Below are positions 17,357-25,944 of a stretch of 64,000 bases of DNA, one piece after another. The position numbers were made by a program, and so were the translations under genes. The notes under the pieces were generated by a model. It saw nothing but the letters and a program-made list of their open reading frames with translations. It was not told the DNA's origin and made no database searches. The DNA is taken from the NCBI RefSeq assembly GCF_000308615.1, contig NZ_BAGB01000031.1:179348-243347 (forward strand), given 5' to 3'. The first letter of the stretch is position 1; each line of letters starts with the position of its first letter. This stretch comes from Nocardia jiangxiensis NBRC 101359 (GTDB taxonomy: Bacteria; Actinomycetota; Actinomycetes; Mycobacteriales; Mycobacteriaceae).

Positions 17357-20092
17357 GTGACTTCAGCCACCAGCGATCAGCGCCCGAGCACCGTGCCCGC
17401 AGCCACCGAAGGCGAGCGGCCGACCCTGTTGTTGCTGGACGGACATTCGCTGGCCTATCGCGCGTTCTTCGCCCTGCCCGCGGACAACTTCAAGACGGTC
17501 ACCGGGCAGACCACCAATGCGGTGTACGGGTTCACCGCCATGCTCATCAACCTGTTGCGCGACGAGAAGCCCACCCACGTGGCCGCCGCGTTCGACGTCA
17601 GCCGCAAGACCTTCCGCACCGAGGCGTATCCGGAGTACAAGGCCAATCGCGCCCAGACGCCCGACGAGTTCCGCGGCCAGGTGGAGATCACCCAGGAGGT
17701 CCTGGGCGCACTGGGCATTCCGGTGATGGCGATCGACGGTTACGAGGCCGACGATGTGATCGCGACGCTCACCACCCAGGCCGTGCCGCAGGGTTTCCGG
17801 GTGCTGATCGTCACGGGCGACCGGGATTCGCTCCAGCTGGTGACCGACGACGTCACGGTCCTGTACCCGAAGAAGGGCGTTTCCGAACTCACCCGGTTCA
17901 CCCCCGACGCGGTGCAGGAGAAGTACGGCCTGACCCCGGCCCAGTATCCGGACTTCGCGGCTCTGCGCGGCGACCCGAGCGACAATCTGCCCGGTATTCC
18001 GGGCGTGGGGGAGAAGACCGCCGCCAAGTGGGTGCGCGAATACGGCGATCTGAACACCCTGGTGGAACGTGTCGATCAGGTGAAGGGCAAGGTCGGTGAT
18101 GCGTTGCGCGCCAACCTGTCCAGCGTCGTGCTCAACCGCCAGCTCACCGAGATGGTCAAGGACGTCGCGCTGCCGTACACCCCCGATCAGCTGGCTCAGC
18201 AGCCGTGGGATCGAGACCGGATCCACCGCCTGTTCGACGATCTGGAATTCCGGGTGCTGCGTGATCGGCTGTTCGACACCCTCGCGGCGCCCGAGCCCGA
18301 GGCCGACGGCGGATTCGAGATCAGCGGTGGGGCCGTCGAGCCCGGCGGGGCCGCCGACTGGTTGGCCGAGCATGCCAAAGCCGGTGTGCGCCATGGCATT
18401 TCGGTAGTCGGCACCGGAACTCCGGTGAACGGTGACGTCACCGCGATCGCGATCTCGGCCGCCGACGGCGAGGGCGGCTATTTCGACGCGGTAGGGCTGA
18501 CCCCGGAGGACGAGGCGGCGTTGGGCGCGTGGCTGGCCGATCCGGCGATCCCCAAGGCCGTGCACGAGGCCAAGGCCGCCAAGCACGCGCTGCGCGGGCG
18601 TGGCTGGCGGCTGGCCGGCCTGGCCAGCGATACGGCGCTGGCCGCCTATCTGGTCCGCCCCGGTCAGCGCACCTTCAATCTGGACGATCTGTCGCTGCGC
18701 TATCTCTCGCGCGAGCTGCGCGTGGAATCGGACGAGCAGCCACAGCTGTCCCTGCTCGACGAGGAGGGCTCGGTCGACGCCGAACTGGCCCAGGCCGAGA
18801 TCCTGCGCGCCCGCGCGGTGGCCGATCTGGCCGAGGCGCTGGATATCGAGCTGGAGCGCATCGAGTCCACCAGGCTGCTCACCGAGATGGAGCTGCCGCT
18901 GCTGGCGGTGCTGGCCGAACTGGAGGAGGCCGGTATCGGCGTCGACGTCGCCGAACTCGAGCAGCTGCAATCCGAATTCGCCGATCGCGTCGCCGATGCC
19001 GCGAGCGCGGCCTACGGGGTGATCGGCAAGCAGATCAACCTCGGCTCGCCCAAGCAGTTGCAGGTGGTGCTGTTCGACGAGCTCGAGATGCCCAAGACCA
19101 AGCGCACCAAGACCGGATACACCACCGACGCCGATGCGCTCGAGTCGCTGTTCGAGAAGACCCAGCATCCCTTCCTGGAGCATCTGCTCGCGCACCGCGA
19201 TGCGACCCGGCTGAAGGTGACCGTCGACGGCCTGCTCAAATCGGTCGCCGACGACGGCCGCATCCACACCACGTTCAACCAGACCATCGCCGCGACGGGC
19301 CGGTTGTCCTCCACCGAGCCGAATCTGCAGAACATCCCGATCCGCACCGATACCGGCCGTCGCATCCGCGACACCTTCGTCGTCGGGCCCGGCTGCGAGT
19401 CGCTGATGACCGCGGACTACAGCCAGATCGAGATGCGGATCATGGCGCACCTGTCCAAGGACGAGGGCCTGATCGAGGCGTTCAACTCGGGGGAGGATCT
19501 GCACAATTTCGTCGCCTCCAAGGCCTTCGACATACCGATCACCGAGGTGAACCCGGAGCTGCGCCGCCGGATCAAGGCGATGTCCTACGGCCTGGCCTAC
19601 GGATTGTCGGCCTACGGGTTGTCCCAGCAGCTCAAGATCAGCGCCGAGGAGGCCAAGGCGCAGATGGACGTGTACTTCTCCCGGTTCGGCGCGATTCGCG
19701 ACTATCTGCACGAGGCGGTCGAGCAGGCCCGCAAGGTCGGGTACACCGAGACGCTGTTCGGTCGTCGCCGCTATCTGCCCGATCTGGATTCGAGTAACCG
19801 CCAGCGTCGCGAGGCGGCCGAGCGCATGGCGCTCAACGCGCCCATCCAGGGCACCGCCGCCGACATCATCAAGGTCGCCATGATCAACGTGCAGCACGCG
19901 GTGCAGGAGGCCGGACTCGCCTCGCGCACCCTGCTGCAGATCCACGACGAACTGCTCTTCGAAGTCGCCCCGGGCGAGCGCGAGCAGCTGGAAGCTCTTG
20001 CGCGCGAACATATGTCGAAGGCGATCGAGCTGTCGGTGCCGCTCGAGGTCTCGGTGGGAGTCGGGCGCAGCTGGGATGCCGCCGCGCACTAG
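17357..20092 (+). CDS. polA: DNA polymerase I
   Basis: 911 residues, close in length and sequence to mycobacterial PolA. An N-terminal 5' nuclease domain (LLLLDGHSLAYRAFFALP, YEADDVIATL, GDRDSLQLV, GIPGVGEKTA) is followed by a 3'-5' exonuclease-like domain without the usual acidic motif residues, so proofreading is unlikely, as in mycobacteria. The polymerase domain shows ATGRLSSTEPNLQNIPIR, DYSQIEMR (catalytic Asp), the O-helix RRIKAMSYGLAYG and IHDELLFE. The O-helix has Tyr where E. coli has Phe762, a change that in other PolA enzymes relaxes dideoxynucleotide exclusion. The protein fills Okazaki and repair gaps. GTG 17357 is fixed by the damage promoter 7 nt upstream. Confidence 0.97.
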   Translation: MTSATSDQRPSTVPAATEGERPTLLLLDGHSLAYRAFFALPADNFKTVTGQTTNAVYGFTAMLINLLRDEKPTHVAAAFDVSRKTFRTEAYPEYKANRAQTPDEFRGQVEITQEVLGALGIPVMAIDGYEADDVIATLTTQAVPQGFRVLIVTGDRDSLQLVTDDVTVLYPKKGVSELTRFTPDAVQEKYGLTPAQYPDFAALRGDPSDNLPGIPGVGEKTAAKWVREYGDLNTLVERVDQVKGKVGDALRANLSSVVLNRQLTEMVKDVALPYTPDQLAQQPWDRDRIHRLFDDLEFRVLRDRLFDTLAAPEPEADGGFEISGGAVEPGGAADWLAEHAKAGVRHGISVVGTGTPVNGDVTAIAISAADGEGGYFDAVGLTPEDEAALGAWLADPAIPKAVHEAKAAKHALRGRGWRLAGLASDTALAAYLVRPGQRTFNLDDLSLRYLSRELRVESDEQPQLSLLDEEGSVDAELAQAEILRARAVADLAEALDIELERIESTRLLTEMELPLLAVLAELEEAGIGVDVAELEQLQSEFADRVADAASAAYGVIGKQINLGSPKQLQVVLFDELEMPKTKRTKTGYTTDADALESLFEKTQHPFLEHLLAHRDATRLKVTVDGLLKSVADDGRIHTTFNQTIAATGRLSSTEPNLQNIPIRTDTGRRIRDTFVVGPGCESLMTADYSQIEMRIMAHLSKDEGLIEAFNSGEDLHNFVASKAFDIPITEVNPELRRRIKAMSYGLAYGLSAYGLSQQLKISAEEAKAQMDVYFSRFGAIRDYLHEAVEQARKVGYTETLFGRRRYLPDLDSSNRQRREAAERMALNAPIQGTAADIIKVAMINVQHAVQEAGLASRTLLQIHDELLFEVAPGEREQLEALAREHMSKAIELSVPLEVSVGVGRSWDAAAH

Positions 20093-20105
20093 CGACGAAG
20101 AAAAA

Positions 20106-20148
20106 CCGTGGCCGCCGGTCGGATGAGGGGGACGCCCGGCGGCCACGG
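20106..20148 (+). terminator. Terminator after polA
   Basis: A 13-bp perfect stem (CCGTGGCCGCCGG, 20106-20118; CCGGCGGCCACGG, 20136-20148) starting 14 nt after the polA stop; preceded by a short A run. Confidence 0.8.
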
Positions 20149-20771
20149 AGTCGGTCGGCGCATCGTGGCGCCGGATCCGGTCGGGCCGGTGGGCCCGTTC
20201 CGGTATGGCTCGTTATCAGATCTATCGTGCGTCGCCCGCCTTACGGGCGGATGATAGCGACCTTCGAGAAGGCTGAGAACGTCATCCGGCGGCGGTGACG
20301 GTCCCCGGTCCGAGGCCGGATCAGCCCGTCGGATCCGGGCGAAACGGACATTCGAATCTGATTGCCTGAAGATTGCCAGTATGTCCTGCTGGGCGTGCAA
20401 GCGCTGATTTCCGCTCGTCGATCGGGTTGCTGAGCGCATCGTCGGCCGTTGGTTCGCTGTTTACGGACGATTGTGACGAAGTTACCCATCGGTTCCGCGC
20501 CGATGTGGTTGCTATCGGCGCGGACAGTCCATATCCTCGAATCGTGCCGAATCCCGCCGCTAGCCACAGCGCCGCTCGCAATGTCGCCGACCGCGACCGC
20601 GTGGCGCTAATGCCGCTGACCGCGATGGTGGCTACTGGTCGACTTCTCGTAGTTCTCCGCCGTAGCGGGGTCTGATTCGGACCGGCCCCTCGCTGCGGCC
20701 GTAGAACCTAATTACTGAGCTGGTCCCCTCTGTCAATCGGACACGACACGCCTCGGGAAGACCTAGTCATC
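20149..20771 (+). promoter_or_regulatory. Long leader region of the LeuA-domain gene
   Basis: A 623-base stretch with lower GC than its surroundings and no sizeable gene with coding bias. Its 3' end carries the Leu/Val-rich leader peptide (20625-20675) and three mutually exclusive pairing segments: GGGGTC (20667-20672), GGACC (20679-20683) and GGTCC (20722-20726). The middle one can pair with either of the others. This is the arrangement of an amino-acid attenuator. The ribosome binding site of the downstream gene is GGGAAG (20756-20761). Confidence 0.5.
20625..20675 (+). CDS. Putative branched-chain attenuator leader peptide
   Basis: A 16-residue ORF, MVATGRLLVVLRRSGV, ending just before the alternative hairpins upstream of the LeuA-domain gene. 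Seven of 16 residues are Leu or Val, and they use codons rare in this GC-rich genome (CTT, GTA, GTT). Slow translation of such codons under Leu/Val shortage would favour readthrough. No clear ribosome binding site is seen, and the same frame has in-frame starts at 20610 (ATG) and 20601 (GTG), so the true length is uncertain. Confidence 0.45.
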   Translation: MVATGRLLVVLRRSGV

Positions 20772-21206
20772 ATGACACTGACCATCGACACTGCCTTCAT
20801 CACTGCCGCCCCTCGCGCCCTGCGCGCCGAGAGTGACGGCCTGACCCCCGCCGAGTTCCACGAGCGGTACTGCGACCTCGCAGGCCCGGTCAAGCTCGGC
20901 GAATGGATACCGGCCGGGCAGCGACATGCCTCGGCAACCTACACCGCCACACTCGAATTCAACGACCACCTGCGGACCGTGGTGTCCGCGGGCAACCCGG
21001 TGGCCGCACTCACCTCGGCTCTCTACGACGAGGGCTATCCGGTCGAGATCCTGCAGTTCCACCAGCGGCAAACCGCTTCGGGCATAGCGACTTTCGTCCG
21101 TTGCGAGGTCAACGGCCGTCGTGGCTGGGGTGCCGCCCTCGCCGGCGACGGCGCGGAATCCTCTGTGCGAGCGATGCTTTCGGGCATCAACTCGTTCGCC
21201 AACTGA
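20772..21206 (+). CDS. Stand-alone LeuA regulatory (dimerisation) domain protein
   Basis: 144 residues. From about residue 55 to the end it resembles only the C-terminal allosteric domain of 2-isopropylmalate synthase: ATLEFNDHLRTVVSAGNPVAALTSALYDEG matches the GNGPVDA region, and VEILQFHQRQTASGIATFVRCEVNGRRGWGAALAGDGAESSVRAMLSGIN matches the second half that binds leucine. The catalytic TIM barrel is absent. In LeuA this domain senses leucine, so a free copy could bind leucine, or associate with a synthase encoded elsewhere; both are inference. It is preceded by a leader with a Leu/Val-rich peptide and is followed by a strong shared terminator. Confidence 0.75.
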   Translation: MTLTIDTAFITAAPRALRAESDGLTPAEFHERYCDLAGPVKLGEWIPAGQRHASATYTATLEFNDHLRTVVSAGNPVAALTSALYDEGYPVEILQFHQRQTASGIATFVRCEVNGRRGWGAALAGDGAESSVRAMLSGINSFAN

Positions 21207-21217
21207 TACTCACAGCA

Positions 21218-21252
21218 CTCGCCCCCGCCGCGTACGACGCGGCGGGGGCGAG
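21218..21252. terminator. Bidirectional terminator between LeuA-domain gene and trxA
   Basis: A 15-bp perfect stem CTCGCCCCCGCCGCG (21218-21232) with CGCGGCGGGGGCGAG (21238-21252) and a 5-nt loop, placed between two convergent stops. Confidence 0.85.
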
Positions 21253-21273
21253 ATGTGTGCGATGGGGCGAGTC

Positions 21274-21657
21274 TCACTCGGCCTGGTCGGCACCCTGTTC
21301 GGCCTGCTCGGCGATCTGCTTGCGAACGTCGTCCATGTCGAGTGCCTTCACCTGGGTCACCAGATCCTCGAGGGCGTCCGGGGGCAGTGCGCCGGGCTGT
21401 GCGAACACCAGTACGCCTTCGCGGAACGCCATGATCGTCGGGATCGAGCGGATGTTGGCCGCAGCGGCCAGGCTCTGCTCGGCCTCGGTGTCGACCTTGC
21501 CGTGCACCACGTCGGGGTGCTTGTCCGAGGACTTGTCGTAGGTCGGCGCGAACTGCTTACACGGTCCGCACCAGTCGGCCCAGAAATCGACGAGCACGAC
21601 GTCGTTTCCGGTGACGACCTCATCGAAGTTCTGAGCGGTCAATGTCTGGGTGGCCAT
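21274..21657 (-). CDS. trxA: Thioredoxin
   Basis: 127 residues with the thioredoxin fold: VVLVDFWADWCGPCKQFAP holds the redox motif CGPC, and SIPTIMAFREG holds the cis-proline. It reduces disulphides of cytosolic proteins with thioredoxin reductase. It is about 20 residues longer than E. coli TrxA owing to a Gln/Glu/Ala-rich C-terminal helix. Single-gene unit with the start facing a 403-base intergenic region that contains repeats. Confidence 0.93.
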   Translation of the reverse strand: MATQTLTAQNFDEVVTGNDVVLVDFWADWCGPCKQFAPTYDKSSDKHPDVVHGKVDTEAEQSLAAAANIRSIPTIMAFREGVLVFAQPGALPPDALEDLVTQVKALDMDDVRKQIAEQAEQGADQAE

Positions 21658-22060
21658 GGGTTCCTCTCCTGTTGGTATCGCCCATTACAACGCAAGACCA
21701 TGCCCCGCCTGTTCCACCGCGGTCCCGCCTCCCCGAGAATTGAGCGTGTCGTTGGGTGCCTCGGAACGTTGGGCGTCGGGCTGGCGGTTTGGAGCGGGGG
21801 CGGGTTTCGGGCGTTCCCGGGGAGTTACCCATGTGCTCACGAGATCAATCGTTGCGGGTGCGGCTCGCGCCGCAATTGCACGCTATCGCGTGAGAATGAC
21901 CTATTGCACGCTTGCGGGTGGTTCTCGCCTTCGATGTCGGGGATCGCAGGCGGGTGGGTGTGGTGATGGTGCGGATCACTGCTTGCCGGTGGGTTGCCTG
22001 AGAGTGGGGGAGGGGTGACCCGGGTGTTGCCGGGGGTGGGTGGGCGTCGAGGATGGGGTG
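21658..22060. repeat. Intergenic region with a nested double direct repeat
   Basis: No gene is supported between the divergent trxA and dehydrogenase genes. From 21852 to 21925 the sequence is built of two units: TTGCGGGTG (21852-21860 and 21912-21920), each followed by a similar TCTCGC/GCTCGC, flanking two copies of ATTGCACGCT (21875-21884 and 21903-21912). The order is A-B-B-A with a short AT-richer centre. This may be a dispersed intergenic repeat or a regulator binding region. Bases 21960-22060 are G-rich on the plus strand. Confidence 0.45.
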
Positions 22061-23140
22061 GTGACTTCGGACATGGTTCGGCTGGGGTTGATCGACGGAG
22101 ACGGTATCGGGCCGGAGGTGGTGCGGGCTGCCCGGGAAGTGGCCGATGAGGCGTTGGGGGCGGCGGGGGCTCCGGCGGCGGAGTGGGTGCGGCTGCCGAT
22201 GGGGCAGGGTGCGATCGATGAGTTCAACGATCCGCTGCCGCTGGTGACGCTCCACGCGCTGGCAGAGTTGGACGGGTGGATTCTCGGTCCGCACGACAAT
22301 GCCTCGTACGCACCGGAATTCCGCACATTCGCACCACCGGGCGGGGCGATCCGCAAGCGGTTCGGCCTGTTCGCGAACATCCGCCCCGCGCGGGCGTTCC
22401 CCGGGGTACGGGCGGTCGCGCCGGAGACGGATCTGGTGATCGTGCGGGAGAACACCGAGGGTTTCTACGCCGATCGCAATATGTTTGCGGGTTCGGGCGA
22501 GTTCCGGCCGACGCCCGATGTGGCGATGTCGGTGGGCGTGATCACGCGCGAGGCATGTACGCGGATCGCGCACGAGGCCTGTGCGCTGGCCTCGGCCCGC
22601 CGCAGACATCTGACCATCGTGCACAAGGCCAATGTGCTGCCCATGACGATGGGACTGTTCCGCGACGTGTGCTACGAGGTGGCCGCGGGCTATCCGGACC
22701 TGCGGGTGGACGACGAGCACGTCGATGCGGCCGCTGCCCATCTGGTGCGCGCGCCGGGTGATTACGACGTGGTGGTCACCGAGAACCTGTTCGGCGACAT
22801 CCTGTCCGATCTGGCCGCCGAACTCGGTGCATCGCTCGGCACCGCCGCCTCGCTGAACTGTTCACGCACCCAGGCGATGGCCCAGGCCGTGCACGGTGCG
22901 GCGCCCGTGCTGGCCGGACACAACCGTGCGAATCCGGCGGCGCTGCAACTGTCTACGGCAATGTTGTTGCGCTGGTTGGGATCTCACCGAAAAGAGCCGA
23001 CGTTCACACATGCGGGCGAACGCATCGAACGCGCGGTGGCGGCCGTCTTCGAGGCCGGTATCGCGACGGCCGACCTGGGCGGGCTCGCCTCCACGAGCGA
23101 GTTCACCGAGCAGGTCCGCGCGCGCGTGCATCGCTGGTGA
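22061..23140 (+). CDS. Isocitrate/isopropylmalate dehydrogenase family protein
   Basis: 359 residues of the beta-decarboxylating dehydrogenase fold: GLIDGDGIGPEVV near the N-terminus, the substrate-site segment VIVRENTEGFYADR, the HKANVLPMTMGLF strand with catalytic Lys, and the metal-binding Asp region YDVVVTENLFGDILSDLAAELGASLG. LeuB proper has RELTGG(I/V)YFG at the substrate site, while this protein has RENTEGFY as in homoisocitrate/isocitrate relatives. Therefore the substrate (3-isopropylmalate or another malate derivative) is open. GTG 22061 is preferred because GAGG lies 8 nt before it; the frame is open back to 22040. Confidence 0.82.
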   Translation: MTSDMVRLGLIDGDGIGPEVVRAAREVADEALGAAGAPAAEWVRLPMGQGAIDEFNDPLPLVTLHALAELDGWILGPHDNASYAPEFRTFAPPGGAIRKRFGLFANIRPARAFPGVRAVAPETDLVIVRENTEGFYADRNMFAGSGEFRPTPDVAMSVGVITREACTRIAHEACALASARRRHLTIVHKANVLPMTMGLFRDVCYEVAAGYPDLRVDDEHVDAAAAHLVRAPGDYDVVVTENLFGDILSDLAAELGASLGTAASLNCSRTQAMAQAVHGAAPVLAGHNRANPAALQLSTAMLLRWLGSHRKEPTFTHAGERIERAVAAVFEAGIATADLGGLASTSEFTEQVRARVHRW

Positions 23141-23289
23141 TAGGGTCCCGGATTCGGCGTGTATGGGTACTCGTCGCACCCGGCGAGGATTAACCTTCGG
23201 TAACCGACCGGCACAGTCGGTCCGAATCGCATACATTTCGAACGGCGGGCGATGTCGTGTTATCGCTCACCCAAACATGGAGGGCTGCT

Positions 23290-24198
23290 GTGTCTGTTCG
23301 ATCCGGAGCTCGCGGGTACATTCTGCGAGCCGCATGTGTTGTCGCCGGCGGTGCATTGCTGCTGACGGGCTGTACCAAGAACACCGAGAGCACCACCCCG
23401 GCGGTGGCCAAGGTTCAGGTCAGCAAGGTCGACGCCCTGGCGGCGCAGGTGCCCGAGAAGGTCAAGCAGGCAGCCAAACTCGTGGTCGGGGTCAATATCC
23501 CCTACTCGCCCAACGAGTTCCGCGATCCCTCGTCGGGCAAGATCGTCGGTTTCGATGTGGATCTGATGGATGCGGTCGCCACGACCCTCGGGCTGAAGGC
23601 CGACTATCAGCAGGCCGATTTCGAGAAGATCATTCCCAGCATCCAGGCGGGCACCTACGACCTGGGCATGTCCTCGTTCACCGACAACGCCGATCGCGAG
23701 AAGTCGGTCGATTTCGTCGACTACTTCTCCGCGGGCAGCCAGTGGGCTCAGCAGAAGGGTGCGTCCATCGACCCGAACAACGCCTGCGGTAAGAAGGTCG
23801 CGGTCGAGCGCACCACCGTGCAGCAGACCGACGAACTCCCGGCCAAGAGCAAGGCGTGCACGGACGCGGGCAAGGCCAAGATCGATATCGTCGCCTTCGA
23901 CGATCAGGCCGCCGCGGCGAACGCGCTGGTGCTGGGCCAGGTGGACGCCTTCTCGGCGGATTCGCCGGTGACCGCCTACGCGGTCAAGCAGAACGAGGGC
24001 AAGATCGAGACGGACGGTCAGATCTTCGCCTCCGCGCCGTACGGCTGGCCGGTGGCCAAGGGCTCGCCGCTGGGCCCGGTCCTGCAGGCCGCGGTGCAGC
24101 ATCTGATGGATTCCGGTGACTATCGCAAGATCTCCCAGAACTGGGGCGTCGAACAGGGTGCGATCACCAAGTCGGTCATCAACGGCGCCAAGGGCTGA
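23290..24198 (+). CDS. Amino-acid ABC transporter substrate-binding lipoprotein
   Basis: 302 residues with a signal peptide ending in lipobox LTGC (ILRAACVVAGGALLLTGC). The family 3 binding fold follows: VVGVNIPYSPNEFRDPSSGKIVGFDVDLMDAVATTLGL, FEKIIPSIQAGTYDLGMSSFTDNADREKSVDFVDYF. Likely ligand a polar or charged amino acid. GTG 23290 has GGAGGG 5 nt upstream, better than the earlier in-frame start at 23257. First gene of a complete three-gene import operon. Confidence 0.92.
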   Translation: MSVRSGARGYILRAACVVAGGALLLTGCTKNTESTTPAVAKVQVSKVDALAAQVPEKVKQAAKLVVGVNIPYSPNEFRDPSSGKIVGFDVDLMDAVATTLGLKADYQQADFEKIIPSIQAGTYDLGMSSFTDNADREKSVDFVDYFSAGSQWAQQKGASIDPNNACGKKVAVERTTVQQTDELPAKSKACTDAGKAKIDIVAFDDQAAAANALVLGQVDAFSADSPVTAYAVKQNEGKIETDGQIFASAPYGWPVAKGSPLGPVLQAAVQHLMDSGDYRKISQNWGVEQGAITKSVINGAKG

Positions 24199-24202
24199 GC
24201 TG

Positions 24203-25150
24203 GTGAGTTCACCGGACCCGGACAACACGCACGCCGCCGGGGCAGTCACCGAGCCCGCACCGATCAAGGCGGTGCCGCTGCGGCGGCCGGGCCGGTGGGT
24301 GGCCGCGATCGTCATCGCGATCCTGCTCGCACTGTTCATCTACGGCGCGGCCACCAACGACGGCTACCAGTGGAGCACCTACCGCGACTACCTGTTCGAC
24401 GTGCGGATCACCGAGGGTGCGTTGGTCACCCTCGAGCTGACCGTGCTGGCGATGGTGATCGGCGTGGTGCTGGGCGTCACCCTGGCGGTGATGCGGTTGT
24501 CGCCGAATCCCGTACTGCGCTCGGTGTCGTGGGGCTACCTGTGGATCTTCCGCGGGACGCCGGTCTACGTGCAACTGCTCTTCTGGGGTCTGTTCCCGTC
24601 GCTGTACAAGGTCATCGAGCTCGGAATCCCGTTCGGCGGACCGCATTTCACGCACTGGAACGTGCAGCAGTGGCAGGCGCCCTTCCTGTTCGCGATGATC
24701 GGCCTCGGTCTGAACGAGTCGGCCTACATGGCCGAGATCGTGCGCGCGGGAATCAATTCCGTGGACGAGGGGCAGCGGGAAGCCTCGTACGCGCTGGGCA
24801 TGTCCTGGTCGCGGACCATGTGGCGCACCGTGCTGCCGCAGGCGATGCGGGTGATCATCCCGCCGACGGGTAACGAGCTGATCAGCATGCTCAAGACCAC
24901 GTCGCTGGTCACGGCCATTCCGCTGACCACCGATCTGTACGGCCGGGCGCACGATATCTCGAGCGTCAACTTCAAGCCGGTGCCGCTGCTGCTGGTCGCC
25001 GCGACCTGGTATCTGGCGATCACCAGTGTGCTGATGATCGGGCAGTACTACCTCGAGCGGTACTACTCGCGCGGCGCGACCCGGCGGCTGACCGCTCGTC
25101 AGCTGCGCGCGATGGCCGAGACCACCACTCTGGGAGAGGTGGCCAAATGA
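24203..25150 (+). CDS. Amino-acid ABC transporter permease
   Basis: 315 residues. An N-terminal cytoplasmic stretch of about 35 residues precedes the first helix ([18 protein letters not shown]). Then comes the HisM-type core with [19 protein letters not shown] and the EAA loop [39 protein letters not shown]. It starts 4 nt after the binding-protein stop and its own stop overlaps the ATPase start (ATGA). Confidence 0.92.
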   Translation: MSSPDPDNTHAAGAVTEPAPIKAVPLRRPGRWVAAIVIAILLALFIYGAATNDGYQWSTYRDYLFDVRITEGALVTLELTVLAMVIGVVLGVTLAVMRLSPNPVLRSVSWGYLWIFRGTPVYVQLLFWGLFPSLYKVIELGIPFGGPHFTHWNVQQWQAPFLFAMIGLGLNESAYMAEIVRAGINSVDEGQREASYALGMSWSRTMWRTVLPQAMRVIIPPTGNELISMLKTTSLVTAIPLTTDLYGRAHDISSVNFKPVPLLLVAATWYLAITSVLMIGQYYLERYYSRGATRRLTARQLRAMAETTTLGEVAK

Positions 25151-25944
25151 CCTCCGCCGCAACTGATTCCGCCGGAGCCCAGAGCGCCTCGATGATCAGT
25201 GCCCAGCAGGTGTGCAAGAACTTCGGCACCCTGCAGGTGCTCAAGGGCATCTCGCTGGAGGTGGTGCGCGGGGAGGTGATGTGCCTGATCGGTCCGTCGG
25301 GCTCGGGCAAATCCACCTTCCTGCGCTGCATCAACCACCTCGAGCAGGTCAATGCAGGAAGGCTGTACGTCGACGGCGATCTGGTCGGTTATCGCGAGAA
25401 GGGTGGACGGCTCTACGAGCTGCATCCGCGGGAGGCCGCGCGCCAGCGGCGCGATATCGGCATGGTGTTCCAGCATTTCAACCTGTTCCCGCACCGCACG
25501 GCCCTGCAGAACGTCATCGAGGCGCCGACCCAGGTGAAGAAGATCCGCAAGGCCCAGGCGATCACTCGTGCCAAGGAACTGCTGGACCGGGTCGGGTTGG
25601 CGGACAAGGCCGATTCGTATCCGGCTCAGCTGTCGGGCGGTCAGCAGCAGCGGGTCGCGATCGCGCGGGCACTGGCGATGGACCCGAAGCTGATGCTGTT
25701 CGACGAGCCGACCTCGGCGCTGGATCCCGAACTGGTCGGCGAGGTACTGGGCGTGATGCGCGAGCTGGCCGCGTCGGGGATGACCATGGTGGTGGTCACC
25801 CACGAGATGGGTTTCGCCCGCGAGGTCGCCGATCAGCTGGTGTTCATGGACGGCGGAGTCGTCGTGGAGTCGGGCAACCCGCGCAGTGTGCTGTCCGATC
25901 CGCAGCACGAGCGCACCAAGGCGTTCCTGTCCCGGATCCTCTAG
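25147..25944 (+). CDS. Amino-acid ABC transporter ATP-binding protein
   Basis: 265 residues of the GlnQ/HisP family: Walker [11 protein letters not shown]-loop [12 protein letters not shown], signature [15 protein letters not shown], Walker [20 protein letters not shown], and switch [13 protein letters not shown]. It drives the permease at 24203 and might also serve the ATPase-less pair at 5105-6547. Its stop TAG shares the palindrome CTAG (25941-25944) with the stop of the convergent LysR gene. Confidence 0.95.
   Translation: MTSAATDSAGAQSASMISAQQVCKNFGTLQVLKGISLEVVRGEVMCLIGPSGSGKSTFLRCINHLEQVNAGRLYVDGDLVGYREKGGRLYELHPREAARQRRDIGMVFQHFNLFPHRTALQNVIEAPTQVKKIRKAQAITRAKELLDRVGLADKADSYPAQLSGGQQQRVAIARALAMDPKLMLFDEPTSALDPELVGEVLGVMRELAASGMTMVVVTHEMGFAREVADQLVFMDGGVVVESGNPRSVLSDPQHERTKAFLSRIL

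Noticed and set aside
17363..20146. Very long open frame antisense to polA
   Set aside because: Antisense frames stay open in GC-rich genes because the complement of a G/C third position seldom gives stops. The product has no recognisable domain and polA is certain.
20373..20675. 100-codon gene upstream of the LeuA-domain gene
   Set aside because: Poor codon bias and no ribosome binding site; only its last 16 codons look meaningful, as a leader peptide.
20149..20771. T-box riboswitch before the LeuA-domain gene
   Set aside because: No T-box sequence or specifier loop arrangement was recognised; the Leu/Val peptide with alternative hairpins fits better.
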